From the NCBI RefSeq assembly GCF_016195855.1, contig NZ_JACPYU010000023.1, positions 1 to 64,000 of the forward strand: DNA of 64,000 nt. Reading direction: 5' to 3'. Source of the stretch: Aquabacterium sp. (GTDB lineage Bacteria; Pseudomonadota; Gammaproteobacteria; Burkholderiales; Burkholderiaceae_C). A program made the translations under genes and the position numbers. Shown piece by piece: positions 10,701 to 20,500 of the stretch; positions within the stretch are counted from its first letter, which is position 1, and each line of letters begins with the position of its first letter. The notes under the pieces were generated by a model. It was not told the DNA's origin and made no database searches. It saw only the letters and a list, made by a program, of their open reading frames with translations.

Positions 10701-13700
10701 CACCATCGGCTTCTCGCCCTCGGCGGGCAAGCTGGGCGTGCGCCTGCAAGGCCACCTGCCCATCGAGATCGGCGACTACAAACTCACCCTCTACGCGGGT
10801 GACCTGCCCGGTGGTGGCACACGTGTCGAGGCCGAGCGCGGCCTGGTGTTCAACCTGTTCCGCATGTCGGACATGGCCTTCCAGCCCGAGATCAAGGTCA
10901 CCGGCCTGGGCCTGGGTTTTGCCGACAAGAACGACAAGCCCCTGATCGACAGCGTCGTGCGCCTGGGCGAGGTCGCGGCCTTCATGTTCTTCAACGCCAA
11001 GCTGTATGGCGGCTTCTCCACCAGCGGCTGGGGCTTCGAGGCCGACATCGCCCGCTTTGGCCTGCCGCTGTCACAAGGCATGTCGGGTGGCGGTGGTGGC
11101 GGCAACCCTGTTGCATCGAGCCTGCTCAGCTCCGATGGGGGCAGCGGTGGTGGCGACAGCAAGGCCGTCAGCCCCGAGGCCGATGTGCTGGTGGGCTATC
11201 GCGAAGGCAAGGGCTTCTATCTGGAGATCGGTGGCCAGAAGGGCGCCTTGTGGATCACGGTGCAAAAGCAGTTCGGCCCCATCTACATCGAACAGATCGG
11301 CGTCAAAACCTTCGAGGGCGACAAGAAGGTCGGCCTGCTGCTCGATGGCGGCGTGAAGGTCAGCAGCCTGGCGGTGCAGGTCGACGACCTGACCTTGCTG
11401 ATCCCCATCACCAAGCTGGGTGACGCCTCGCAGTGGGGCATTGACCTGGCCGGCCTGGCCGTGGCGCTGGAAGCCGGCCCGGTCAAGCTCTCGGGTGGCC
11501 TGCTCAAGAACTCGGGGCCACCCATCTCTTACGACGGCGCCTTGATGGTGGACGTGTGTGGCCGTGGCTTCACCGCCATCGGCTCGTACGCCCGCCCGAG
11601 CGACGCGCTGGGCGAGTACGTGTCTTTCTTCGTCTTCGTGTCTCTGCCGATCCCGCTGGGTGGCCCGCCCTATTTCTTCGTGCTGGGCCTGGGTGGTGGC
11701 GTGGGCCTCAACCGCGCCCTCATCCCGCCGCAGGATCTCAACCTGCTGCCCAGCTTCCCGCTGGTGGCGGCCATCGACAACAGCGCCTTTGCCAATGACC
11801 CGATGTCCGCCTTGCGCGACATGGGCACCAGCATCCCGCCACGCCGGGGCAGCTTCTGGCTGGCCGCCGGCCTGAAGTTCTCCACCTTCGCGGTGGTCAA
11901 CTCCACCGCCGTGTTGTACGTGGCGCTGGACCGTGGCCTGGAGATCGGCCTGCTGGGCCTGAGCCGCATGGCCCTGCCTTCGGAAGACTTCGCCATCGCG
12001 CAGATCGAGCTGGCGCTCAAGGCCCGCTTCTCGACCGAAGAAGGCCTGCTCTCGGTGCAGGCTCAGCTGACAGACCGCTCCTACCTTTTCCACCCCTCCT
12101 GTCAGCTCACGGGCGGCTTTGCCTTCTTCCTGTGGTTCCGCACCGGCCGCTTCGTGCTCACGCTGGGCGGCTACCACAAGGCCTTCAACAAGCCGGCGGA
12201 TTTCCCCGTCGTGCCCCGCCTGGGCTTCAGGTGGGCGGTCAGCGATGCCATCGTCATCAAGGGCGAAAACTACTTCGCCCTGACCACCACCGCCGTGATG
12301 GGCGGCGGGCGCCTGGAGGCCAGCTTCCATGGCGGCCCCGTCAAGGCCTGGTTCAAGACCTGGCTGGACGTGCTCGTGGCCTGGGACCCGTTCTATTACA
12401 TGTTCGACGCGGGCATCGAGATCGGCGCCTCGGTGGACACGGGCATCTTCGGCGAAGTGGGCATCAGCCTGGGCGCCAACATCCACATCGAAGGCCCGCC
12501 ACTGCAAGGCTATGTGGAAGTCGAGATCCTCATCGTCACGGTGCACATCGACTTCGGCGACCCGGCTCACAAGATCAACTACATCGAAGACTTCAACGTC
12601 TTCAAGGGCAAGTACCTCACGGCTGGCGACACGCGCTCTGCGGTCGATGTGCAATTGCGCGCGGGCCTGTTGCCCACCGATCCGCCGGGCGCCGACCCCG
12701 CGCCGGGCACGCTGGAGGCACCATGGCGCATCGGCGTGGAGTTCGCCTTCGAGTCCGAGTCCACGCTGGCAGCCAACCGCTACCGCTGGCAGGACGGCAT
12801 CGTCCAGAGCCCGTCGGGCTTGAGCGGCCCGATTTCGCTGGCCCCGATGAACCCGCAGTCGTATGCGGACATCACCAGCACGCACGAGCTGCGCATCGTC
12901 AAGGTCGTCAATGGCAGCATCCAGACGATCACGCTGGACCCAGACCGCTTCATCCTCACGCCGGTGGCCGGTCACTTCCCCGAGTCCACCTGGCATTGGG
13001 TGGACCCGCGTCACGTCAAGGCCGCGGCCAACACCATCGATCGCCTGCAGGGCCTCAAGGTCCAGGGTGTGGCCGAGTTCGTGCGCCGCAGTGCCATCAT
13101 CCAGATCAGCAAGGCGGTGGACGACCTGCCCGACAACTACGCGCTGCCGCTGCCCTTCCGCCACCCCGAGGACTTGATCTTCGTGGCGATGATCCCCATC
13201 GGCATTGCCGCCGGCCAGCTGGGCGACCTGACCATCGGCTGGACGCCGGCCCGCCGCGACAAGGCCATGCTGCAACTGCTCAGCCAGCCCGAGCTGGCCC
13301 AGGCCCGGCAGGATGTGGGCTTGAGCGGCAAGGGCATCAGCCCCATGGCCCAACGCCAGATGCGCACCCGCTCGGCACCCGCCCGCGTGGTGCCGCTGTC
13401 CACCGGCCTGACGCTGGACAAGCCGGCCCAGGCCGCACCGCTGTTGTTTGAAGACAAGCTCTCCACGGCCGAGCACCTGCGCGTGCCGCGCCTGCTCACG
13501 GTGATGCGCCGGCGCGTGGCGCCCACCACCGATGCACCCGCCGGGCTGCGCACCACGGTGCTCAAGGTCGAGGCCGCGAAAAAGGCCCCGCGCATGAACG
13601 CCCCGCACACCAAGGTCAGCCTCATCGGCGCCCGCCTGCACCGTGCGGCCAACCCCCAGGCTGCGGCGCCCACGCGCATGGCCCAGGGGGCGCGCACCTT

Positions 13701-14688
13701 GCATCACCCGGCCATCGCTTCGGCCGGGCAGCTCCATGGCGAGGCCTTCGAGCTGGCATCCAAACAGATCATGGGCGATGGGGTCTTGATCCCGTCCGGC
13801 ACCACCCACCTGTGGGAGCTGCCCGAGACCGAGCGAGGTGCCCATGTGCGTGTCAGCCTGCGCCTGAGCGGCGCGGGGGCCGCCCGCGTGGTCTGGCTGG
13901 ACCGCCGTGGCCGCGTGCTGGCCGACCAGGAAGTGGCCAGCCTGCGTGAAGCCGCGCTGGCCATGCCCGAAGGCGCCGCCCGCCTGGCCATCACGGCCCT
14001 GGGCCGCCCAGGTGGCAGCTTGGGGGGCCAGTTGATGCAGCGCCTGCCCAAGCAGGGTGACGTCAGCCTGATGCTGGCGCCAAGCGGCCGCATCCCCGCC
14101 GTGGGTTGGCAGACCGGCATGCAACTGGAGCAAGTCGGGGCGCACACCCTGCTGGCCCGCGGTGCCTCGCTGCACACGGCCCAGGTGGTGACCGCGCCGC
14201 TCAAGACCTTGAGCAGCACCGGCCTGATCGCCGCCGAGCGTGCCGTGGCCGATCAGAGCGCCATCACCACACGCCTGCCCTCGGCTGTATCGGTCGTGGC
14301 CTTCCTGCTGGAGCAAAACGACGCCAGCGCCGCCTTCGATGGCGACCTGGCCGTCTCCGCAGAAGGCGCCATCATGAGCCTGCCCCCCGTGGCCGTGATC
14401 GGTGGCACGCGCCGCACCGTGCTGTACGACGTGCGCGCCACCGAAGAGGCCCAGGCCCAAGGCTGGTTCGACATCAGCGTGGCCAGCGAAAAGGGCTGGC
14501 GCCTGGGTGGCGTCATCGGCCTGCAAGGCGCAGCCGACGACTGGGCCGACCGGCTCGATGGCGACGCGCCCCCCACCTTCATTGACGACCGGGCCCTGTC
14601 GGCCGATGGCGATGTGCGCGCGCGCTTTGTCATCGCCATCTCGACCGAACCCGGCAACACCGCTCCGCAGACAAGGATCCTGGCATGA
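4792..14688 (+). CDS. giant 3298-residue protein with alpha/beta-hydrolase-like and DUF6603-like regions
   Basis: The ATG at 4792 was chosen over an in-frame start at 4699 because the earlier one lies inside the terminator and GAGGA sits just upstream of 4792. No signal peptide. Residues 1-1000 hold repeated Leu/Ala-rich helical and beta segments. About 950-1100 looks like an alpha/beta hydrolase: YIVAHSTAGIAARHF puts a Ser at residue 1040 in an AHSTA elbow, and IGTPHRGAA follows at about 1063, as in PGAP1/lipase-like proteins. Residues 1960-2610 (VDFKIDDKLTIGFSPSAGKL through GLGGGVGLNRALIPPQDLNL) resemble the DUF6603 family of very large proteins. A poly-Gly linker lies near 2096-2106. The remaining 690 residues are beta-rich. 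Its stop overlaps the next start (ATGA). Function unknown; enzyme activity is doubtful because the elbow glycines are Ala. Confidence 0.8.
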   Translation: MSLSPELTDAAKALGLFNAQGDFDSTWFEHAFERLQRILSNPTQRDALLSLLDKLAPPEAITGLPAGEKWHPLLGTQARGNAYVTVKPVSGGAVLGVAGQVHGEAVGGKPGAALRVHVPLLKFGAGVPELAAGQASAPLSLDLRVALGLHRPADPITLAAIRVSLRWSPAAAGAAANPHLELVLEGLGLDDGGTRDLKLDPATLGSDAVELVLALVRQQLSGLPAAQVIMHVLGLLGVGDSNVPAFPFAQITQGPAALQSWLGSVLDGGHLTAWMGHFSALFGAIQAPDGAGTLADPTRILLASLGSIGKLNLALAKADGRLHVALGLRLVPSGPNPPARLDTSVTLVAIPLSGTGTALALPAARLMVSSPGGSGDLLPAASALPIQRAQAGVEWDGVTHQLKPVLELLKVTFNGTEHERIDLTHADAVANAANLALQAALQQLLGQGHSPFATSLLALIGMGTPAGAPSWPHQLDLQALVASPTRALGAFHRAVLTHPTRHWGYLLNEVAKLAGLAGSFAGDGTPASPWLIGLANAGPLTVSLAAWNDTPGDATARLRVGLRLNAAASAWLLSWRADVLGFDLPAAGAGQVLLLGGQEASVALSALPVTSIDGLGLNASSLRFVAAWRPGTGLVANARLEDLALTLGADTHAIGTLVLPPAVPYDLSVPATLPLPMAALQDSLSAFVYAGLRQWSGPAGEIVGALVGLHRRLPGLPANWPLLFDPAQPLQAFSNPGEALRSYVDRLVQGSGATGPHLTQLVRWLSGLMNAELPGRTADLADALPRLKGSGTHEDPWRVPLQAGAAVQHADLILWMDPNGAPASWAGALASAIAGTASGTTLLKAAQPLAALIPAWRDALAGADLNRLGSGLDELVRSLQEGDGLVGVGSQMPDPATTPGWSVGASVPFVAHHLQTADPTLIGQALDQIATWEPTAANRVLLLLHPAFAQASTWTAFKAEAQSRDPGAVVAGTHFNLRQAGVDPLTIALDGVTAVGRVYTADLQDDGVGNHPQLAAQIERIVARLAQLRPGAKLYIVAHSTAGIAARHFAAGAPTKVAGLVTIGTPHRGAALSALRDPDVAQALRVVGRWLPSLPASPTRDALGQLLSALEGWQPGAAPGDLPLPAVFPVGSFAPTDSLATGGVPALALGSRLGGVTFNLLRQGLQTLAGGAGAGATLPTHLGVGLQLALGQSLDNQAPARLQVRADLARFALRAGVAEPARPAQALTATLLLEDPNGGYVLGSPQSHQSVGQPLVDVRLRRAEVGLRVVRGIDGLLHPSVQIKAFDAAFHTATLPQLDASHPLALPVVGAAVDALFNNVVVGSAMAELSDALEAIGLLAVNAQGRVGLSLDAFATLQTDALAYLQPRLQTALSRATGWLGLRADPALGFVLPLGPFKAHARDLGGSQGWVFGLQGARHWNTPVNPNGPDLQLAFDIGLALKTMAPQGQLSATLDAVSLNVDVGTASVSVAATPWLASPFTVWPAPSATAVRALLSDLLPRFLLSSGVSLMLRGVIGADKRIAALDTLVADPAGFFSQAKSFGAGNGSGGLDGTRLATLLTAIAKALGQAGPNLQLPGGLTLSVTGTTQPQFSLATGAPLGGVLGLNAQLTIDELLHPHPGGNLSLSIPAVGPFPGLAVAFGVDAMARVTLSVTPTGGSAIQLLPTFSGFGALLSGIGQSLLPAVLDKLNTAIGAGGPVKAAALQVATALNLYDNGTGFAGHAAQWGQLLSGGSIASITGSVRTAFLGAAPGLLNAVVGSAQFAITPGSSLISWTPPAIPGLTGSLQLAVGWDGSGPAFAVGATSLKFTGAPVVLSFSGGFSAGAPAMTLAAGVSLQALTGINATPGLRVSLGASGLGVLLRPFDINNNAPLEIDLLKAPHLKTTDALPLQLAEKWLLPLVVQVLVRATKPQHTVKLWATGPTIRNLLSAAALVDGSGNPVMVLPNLSTLVTGLLQGLAAGVDFKIDDKLTIGFSPSAGKLGVRLQGHLPIEIGDYKLTLYAGDLPGGGTRVEAERGLVFNLFRMSDMAFQPEIKVTGLGLGFADKNDKPLIDSVVRLGEVAAFMFFNAKLYGGFSTSGWGFEADIARFGLPLSQGMSGGGGGGNPVASSLLSSDGGSGGGDSKAVSPEADVLVGYREGKGFYLEIGGQKGALWITVQKQFGPIYIEQIGVKTFEGDKKVGLLLDGGVKVSSLAVQVDDLTLLIPITKLGDASQWGIDLAGLAVALEAGPVKLSGGLLKNSGPPISYDGALMVDVCGRGFTAIGSYARPSDALGEYVSFFVFVSLPIPLGGPPYFFVLGLGGGVGLNRALIPPQDLNLLPSFPLVAAIDNSAFANDPMSALRDMGTSIPPRRGSFWLAAGLKFSTFAVVNSTAVLYVALDRGLEIGLLGLSRMALPSEDFAIAQIELALKARFSTEEGLLSVQAQLTDRSYLFHPSCQLTGGFAFFLWFRTGRFVLTLGGYHKAFNKPADFPVVPRLGFRWAVSDAIVIKGENYFALTTTAVMGGGRLEASFHGGPVKAWFKTWLDVLVAWDPFYYMFDAGIEIGASVDTGIFGEVGISLGANIHIEGPPLQGYVEVEILIVTVHIDFGDPAHKINYIEDFNVFKGKYLTAGDTRSAVDVQLRAGLLPTDPPGADPAPGTLEAPWRIGVEFAFESESTLAANRYRWQDGIVQSPSGLSGPISLAPMNPQSYADITSTHELRIVKVVNGSIQTITLDPDRFILTPVAGHFPESTWHWVDPRHVKAAANTIDRLQGLKVQGVAEFVRRSAIIQISKAVDDLPDNYALPLPFRHPEDLIFVAMIPIGIAAGQLGDLTIGWTPARRDKAMLQLLSQPELAQARQDVGLSGKGISPMAQRQMRTRSAPARVVPLSTGLTLDKPAQAAPLLFEDKLSTAEHLRVPRLLTVMRRRVAPTTDAPAGLRTTVLKVEAAKKAPRMNAPHTKVSLIGARLHRAANPQAAAPTRMAQGARTLHHPAIASAGQLHGEAFELASKQIMGDGVLIPSGTTHLWELPETERGAHVRVSLRLSGAGAARVVWLDRRGRVLADQEVASLREAALAMPEGAARLAITALGRPGGSLGGQLMQRLPKQGDVSLMLAPSGRIPAVGWQTGMQLEQVGAHTLLARGASLHTAQVVTAPLKTLSSTGLIAAERAVADQSAITTRLPSAVSVVAFLLEQNDASAAFDGDLAVSAEGAIMSLPPVAVIGGTRRTVLYDVRATEEAQAQGWFDISVASEKGWRLGGVIGLQGAADDWADRLDGDAPPTFIDDRALSADGDVRARFVIAISTEPGNTAPQTRILA

Positions 14689-16553
14689 CCGACATGACGC
14701 CGCCCCCGAAGGGCTCGATGGTCCTGTACGACTACGCCCTGCCGCCGCTCAAGCCCGGCAACTACCGCTTCCAGGTCTCTGGCCAGATCGAGGCCGGCTC
14801 GCATGAACACGAGGTGGCCAACGAGCGTCACTTCGTGGTTGACGGGCCCCGCTTCATACTCAACCCGGGTGACATCGCCGGCGTGTGCCCGCCCAACAAT
14901 GCCCAAGGGCCCTTTGGCAGCGTGCTGCCGCAGATCGTGATGCGCCGGCGCACCCTGCCCTGGGAGCGCGACATCGCCGAGACCCTGCCCGCGCCCAGCA
15001 ACCCCAAGGCTCTGAGCAACCAGCAGCCTGACTACCCCACGCCCTGGTTCGCCTTGCTGCTGCTGCAAGAAGGTGAGGACTACCAGATCAAGCCGGGTGT
15101 GCCGCTGGAGCAGGTGCTGCCATCCAAGGTGCTGCAGGCCATCGGTTCGCCCCAGAACATCCTGGTCGATTCGCTGGACATCGACGCCGCCTTGCTGGCC
15201 GACATCCTGCCCTCGCGCGAAGAGCTGCAACTGCTGACCCACGTACGCCAGGTGGACCCGAATGACCGCGAGCTGTCGGTCGAAGGCAGCGATGGCTTTT
15301 TTGCCGTGCAGGTGTGCAACCGCCTGCCCACGCCGGGCTTGAAGGCGCAGATGGTGCTGGTCTCGCTCGAAGGCCGCACGGACCTGCTCAAGGCCAACCC
15401 GCCTGCCGAGATGCGCGCCGGCGTGTACGGCGAGTTCGTGGTGGACGACACCATCTTGCTCAACCCCGTGGTGTTCAGCCCGGTGGTGGCCGGCCCCGTG
15501 CCCGTGGCGGGCCTGACGGCCGGTGCGGTGGCGACCACCGCCTTGCAGCCCGCGCCCGAGTTCAAGGGCCTGCGCGACACGCAATCCCGCCTGGATGCCC
15601 CGCGCATGTTCCAGAAGGCCGATGTGGCCGAGCGCTCGCCGCACAAGGCCGAAACCGGGCGCCTGAGCTTGCCCATCCTGGCCCGCAAGCGCCTGGTCGT
15701 GCTGCACAAGTGGAGCTTCGAGTGCGAAGGCGAGGGCGATTTCCAGGGCCTCATGCAACGCCTGGACGTGGGCCTGATCGGCAAGGTCAAAGGCCCCTTC
15801 CCCAAGGTGGCCGACAGCGGCCACATCCCCGTGCCACTGGGCACCCGCGTCGGCACGCAGGAAGAAGCGCTCTACCGTGGCCCGCTGGTGCCCTTCCCCT
15901 TGACGCGTGACCCGGCCGGCCCGTATCACAGTGCCGACCAGGCCCGCCGCGTGTCACCCGAGACCGGCGTGGAAGACATCTCCTACGCTGCCGCGTTTGA
16001 AGTCGGGCGCCTGCTGGCCGCCGCCGATGGCCGCCTGGCCCAGGAACTGATGCGCTGGCGCCGCACCTCCTACCGGCTGTCGGCCCGCCTGGGCACGCTC
16101 AAGGCCATCGAGACCCTGGTGAAGGTGGACCTGGGCGCCAACCTCGCGCAAAAGCTCAGTTGCCCCGTGCTGCCCTTGGCCTCCATCAAGCTGATCGATG
16201 GCATCGCCCAGAACGCGCCGCGCATGGGTGATGTGTGGGGGCTGGGGCAACTCAAGCAGGTCATCGGCCTGCAGCCCGAGGCCGTGTCCATGGCCTACAA
16301 CCTCACCGACATCAGCCAGGCCCGCCAGGTCCTCATGGGCCTGGACACGCCACTGGGCACCAGCGTGGCACCGCAGGCCGTGAACCTGGGCGCGTCCACC
16401 ACGCTGGAGGCTGTGCTGGCCGACACCGCCGGCCTGAGCCACCTCAACGCCCAGCGCGTGGGCGTGCTCGACAACGTCAAGGTGCGATTGGACTTTGACC
16501 TGGCGGTCACCGCCCCGTCCACCAGCCCCACCAACATCAAAGGAGGCCAGTGA
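14685..16553 (+). CDS. uncharacterised 622-residue cassette protein
   Basis: Its ATG overlaps the stop of the giant gene (ATGA at 14685-14688), so translation is coupled. No signal peptide, membrane span or recognised domain. The N terminus (LPPLKPGNYRFQVSGQIEAG) reads as a beta-sandwich and the C-terminal 170 residues are helical (ELMRWRRTSYRLSARLGTLKAIETLVKV). The product is probably a dedicated partner of the 3298-residue protein, since both are read from one coupled message. Nothing in the sequence points to catalysis. Confidence 0.75.
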   Translation: MTDMTPPPKGSMVLYDYALPPLKPGNYRFQVSGQIEAGSHEHEVANERHFVVDGPRFILNPGDIAGVCPPNNAQGPFGSVLPQIVMRRRTLPWERDIAETLPAPSNPKALSNQQPDYPTPWFALLLLQEGEDYQIKPGVPLEQVLPSKVLQAIGSPQNILVDSLDIDAALLADILPSREELQLLTHVRQVDPNDRELSVEGSDGFFAVQVCNRLPTPGLKAQMVLVSLEGRTDLLKANPPAEMRAGVYGEFVVDDTILLNPVVFSPVVAGPVPVAGLTAGAVATTALQPAPEFKGLRDTQSRLDAPRMFQKADVAERSPHKAETGRLSLPILARKRLVVLHKWSFECEGEGDFQGLMQRLDVGLIGKVKGPFPKVADSGHIPVPLGTRVGTQEEALYRGPLVPFPLTRDPAGPYHSADQARRVSPETGVEDISYAAAFEVGRLLAAADGRLAQELMRWRRTSYRLSARLGTLKAIETLVKVDLGANLAQKLSCPVLPLASIKLIDGIAQNAPRMGDVWGLGQLKQVIGLQPEAVSMAYNLTDISQARQVLMGLDTPLGTSVAPQAVNLGASTTLEAVLADTAGLSHLNAQRVGVLDNVKVRLDFDLAVTAPSTSPTNIKGGQ

Positions 16554-17584
16554 TGCGCTCCCCCTGGATTGAAGGCAAGGCCACCCTGGCCGAACGCATG
16601 CAGGCCCATCAGCAGATCGGTGCCCCCGTGCCCGATGCGCAGATGCCGCCCTATATGGAGAGCTTCCTGTCCCACCTGCGCCTGCTGGTGGGCGTGCCCT
16701 TTGATTACCTCGTGCCCGATGCGCGCTTGCTGCCCACCGAGTCCATCCGCTTCTTCTATCTGGACCGATCCTGGACAGACCGGCTGGTGGACGGCGCCAT
16801 TGCCGTGGGCAAGATCGGCTCGCGCGAGCAGGCCCACCACCAGGCCCAGGCCCCCCAGGTCTCGCGCCAGCTGGACCTGACCGAGCGCCAGGTGCGCGGC
16901 CTGCAACGCGGCAAGGTCACCTTCGAGAACGTGCGCGCCTTGCCCATCAACGGCGCGGCCCAGGTCATCACTGGCTTCCTGCTGCGCTCCAAGGCCGTGT
17001 CTGGCTGGCCGCACATGGACATCCGCGCCTACGACAAGGTGTTGGCGCGCAACTTCGACCCTGACACGCCCGACTCCAAAAGCCACCAGCTGCGCACCCT
17101 GCGCCTGGAGCGCCTGGCCCCGGCCGTGATGCTGGCCTTGTTTGAAGGCATCCCGCGCATGGTCATGTGCGAAGAGCCGCACCATGGCGTGCAGTTCGGC
17201 GTCAGCGGCGAGGGCAACAAGCTCACGCTCTTGCGCCGCAACCAATCGGGCGTGGCCTTTGATTTGCCCAAGTCCAAGGAAGTGGTGGTGCCCTTGCGCG
17301 CCGGTGGCAAGCGCGTGGTCCACGTGGCGGCCTTGCGCCAGGCCCTGACAGACGCGGCCACGCAACCCATCCCGCCCAATGCCGGCACCGGCACCATGCC
17401 GGCGCAAAACGGCGCAGGCGCCTTCGCCATCGAGATGCTGGACCTGCCCTGGCGGCAACGCTTCCAGGGCGATGGCGCCAAGCCCGAGTTCACCGGCAAT
17501 GGCCTGTATGTGAGCGACTTCAAGGTCGTGGCCAAAGCCCTGGACCCCAAAGTCACCCTGACCGTGAAAGGAGCGGGCCTGTGA
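16553..17584 (+). CDS. uncharacterised 343-residue cassette protein
   Basis: The ATG at 16553 shares one base with the upstream TGA and has AGGAGG at 16541-16546; a GTG one codon earlier is less likely. The N terminus contains SFLSHLRLLVGVPFDYLVPDARLLPTESIRFFYLDRSW, which looks like a folded domain placing a Tyr/Phe-rich strand near residue 65. A middle segment (VMCEEPHHGVQFGV) and a C-terminal LPWRQRFQG stretch are notable, but no family is recognised. No secretion or membrane signals. The tight junctions argue for a constant-ratio complex with its neighbours. Confidence 0.75.
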   Translation: MRSPWIEGKATLAERMQAHQQIGAPVPDAQMPPYMESFLSHLRLLVGVPFDYLVPDARLLPTESIRFFYLDRSWTDRLVDGAIAVGKIGSREQAHHQAQAPQVSRQLDLTERQVRGLQRGKVTFENVRALPINGAAQVITGFLLRSKAVSGWPHMDIRAYDKVLARNFDPDTPDSKSHQLRTLRLERLAPAVMLALFEGIPRMVMCEEPHHGVQFGVSGEGNKLTLLRRNQSGVAFDLPKSKEVVVPLRAGGKRVVHVAALRQALTDAATQPIPPNAGTGTMPAQNGAGAFAIEMLDLPWRQRFQGDGAKPEFTGNGLYVSDFKVVAKALDPKVTLTVKGAGL

Positions 17585-20500
17585 GCACGAACTCCCGCAT
17601 CGCCTTTGGCGTCAACGCCGCGCAGGGCCTGTCCATGCAGGTCGCGCGCACCTGGTCTGAAACCCTGGTGCGCGACCCGCGCCTGCTGGTGCCCGTGCAC
17701 CTGGACGTGCTCATGGTGCGCAGCGAAGGTGGCACCTGGGCCCGCACCGGCCTGTTCCAGAACGACGCCCAGAAGTGGCAACAGCCCGCCCCCTTTGAAG
17801 ACCTGAGCCAGCCGCGTGCCAAGGGCGCCTACCTGATGTGGGCCCCGCCCGATGCCCTGGCACGGGGCCGCCAGGCCGATGGCGACACCCAAGGGCCGCT
17901 GCGCTTTGCCGGCTTGCCCGACCGCTGGCTGGTGCTGCGCGTGGCCCCATCCAGCCGCGTGGCAGGCCGCCGCACCGTGCGCGGCTGGGTGCTGCGGGGC
18001 GACCAGCCCCACCTGCCACCCGTGCCGCTGGACCAGTACAAGGAGGCCGACCTGGCCCCCGATGGCCAGCTCTCGCCACCCGTCACCGTGATGGGCCCCG
18101 AGCAGGTCAAGCAGCTCAACTGGGTGGGTTACTTCGACAACGCCGAAGGCGTCATGGCCTTCCATGACCCGCTCAGCGACGTGAAGGAGGGCACCGTGTC
18201 CTACCTCGTGTGCGGCTGGTACCACGACCCGGACAACGACCCCCTGGCCGACCCCGATCTGCGCTCGCTCAAGGACTTCAAGCAACGCCTGGCCGACTAC
18301 CGCTGGAGCCTGCCTGACGCCATGCTCAAAGAGGCGCAAGAGCACGCCACCCGCCACAGCGACACGCTCACCCGCATGGGCCTGAACGTGCGCGCCGACA
18401 CCAAGGCCACCCGCCGCATGGGTAGCCCGCTGGACGCCGCCACCGGCAAGACCAGCCGCATGGACGCGTCCACGGGCCTGAAGGTCAGCTCGGCAGCCTG
18501 GTGGCCCCGCCACTCGATGTACCACGGCGCCGTGGTCGGGCTGGGCTGGCCCACGGCCAAGCTGGGCGGCAGCAAGCGCTCGCTGCTGGACGCACAAGGC
18601 GAAGAAGTCGGTGGCCCGCCTGCGGCCAGCACCGTCAAGGTCGGCCTGGGCCAGACCTTGAGCGAGGCCATGGGCGCCATGATCGCGCGCCGCCAGGGCG
18701 AGCCCGAGCTGGAGCGCCTGTTCCAGGCCTTTCAGCTGGGTGCCATCAACGAACTCGACGAGCCCGACGGCCGTGCCCGCGTGGACGCGCTGCTGCACGC
18801 CACCACCTTTGCCTCCGCCCCTGGCGGCAGTGTGACCGAGCGCGTGTGGCAGCCCCCTTTGGGCGAGCCTGACCCGGCAGGTGTCGTCAAGGAACCTGGC
18901 AAGGGTGTGTTCGATCGCTACTATCACAACGACGCCAGCGGCCCCCAGCGGCAGAAGGCCCACATCGGCGCCAAGGCCGGCCAGAGCGGTCGTGCCGTCA
19001 GCCAGGCCGGGCGCGAGTACAAGGTCGAGATGGCCGTGCCCAAGGCCAAGTACGAGACCCTGCAGTTCAAGGGCAAGGCCCTGCAAGCCGAAGAGCGCGT
19101 CTACCAGGGCGGCATCAGCACCGCCTTGAAGAACCTGGGCCTGGGCAGCGGCAAGACCCCTTACCGCCCTGGCCGCTGGGTGGACCGTGAGCGCCCTCTG
19201 CCACGGCTCTACACCCCGCAAGACCCGGTCATCGTCATCGAAGGCATCAAGCGCCCTTACCACCACGGTGGTGACGGTCGCTTCAGCCAGGACGGCTTGC
19301 TGGGCTGCCGCCTCACCGGCAGCTGGATCAAGTCCTACCGCAACCCGGTGCTCAACCGCAGCTTCAATGCCGAAGACGTGCTCGACCGTGGTGTGATGAA
19401 CGGCAGCGTGCCGCCCGAATGCGAGAACCTGCTCAATGAGCTGATCCTGCTGTGCCCGGGCAGCGCGCCATCTTTCCTGAAGTCGGCGAAAGAGACCGCA
19501 GGCACGCGCACCCGGGCCATGAGCGCCACCACCCAGAGCAACGAGGTGCAGCGCATCATGGTGCACCAGACCAACTGGTGGGCCGCGCGGGACCCGCGTG
19601 TGGACAGCAGCGCCACGATCAGCCTGTCGCCCTACACCGGCACCTTGCCGTCTTCCGTGGCCTTTGCGCCGCCAGCCCAACCCTGGAACCCGCTGCACCT
19701 GGACTGGCGCATCGAGTTCACGCCCTCGCCCCAAGGTATCGACGACTGGGATTTCGGCGAATGCGACTTCAATGAAGACGCACCCAAGGTGCCTGCCACC
19801 GGCAGCGTCACCCCCATCGTGATCGAAGGCCGCAGCTACCTGGCCGCCGGTGCCGGCAAGGCCATGGCCAGCGCCATCCGCCAGACCTTGTCCGATGCCC
19901 TGCGCATCGGCGACAGCGGCACGCTGGACGTCGAGGCCGTGCACGCCTATGCCAGCGGCATCGGGCGCGAGGTCAGCCGCTTCATCTCCGGCATCGTGCC
20001 CAAGGCCGGTGACGACGGCCTCAACGCCGAAGAGCGCGCTGCCCTGGGCGACATCGCCAGCGCCCTGGAGCAGATGGACGTGCTCACCGGCGGCCTCGAT
20101 GGCATCCAGAAGACCATGCGCAGCCCCACCTCCTTGCAGGTGCTGCGCGCTGGCTTCATGCGCATCCTGCGCCTGCGTGTGGTCGATGGTTTCGGCCAGG
20201 TGCTGGACCTGGCTGGCTCCAGTGCCAGCAAGCCCGCCGCCCCGGCGCAGATCGGGCGCAGCACCGCGCTGGAGGTCACCGGCCGGCCCGAGCTGCTGGC
20301 CCTGCCGCCGCGCTTCACCGCGCCCTCGCGCCTGCTGCTGCGCTTCACCGATGCCAAGGGCGGGCCCGACGAAGCCCGCTCCGCCACCGACAAGGAAGCC
20401 GAGGTCAGCCCCATCTGCGGCTACCTCATGCCCAACCACCTTGATGACGCCTTGCTCTTCTTCAACCCCGACGGGCAGGACGTGGGCGTGGTGCGCCGCG

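Noticed and set aside
11071..14526. A 1151-residue minus-strand open frame.
   Set aside because: Shadow of the giant + strand gene, with the same low-complexity antisense composition and no ribosome binding site.
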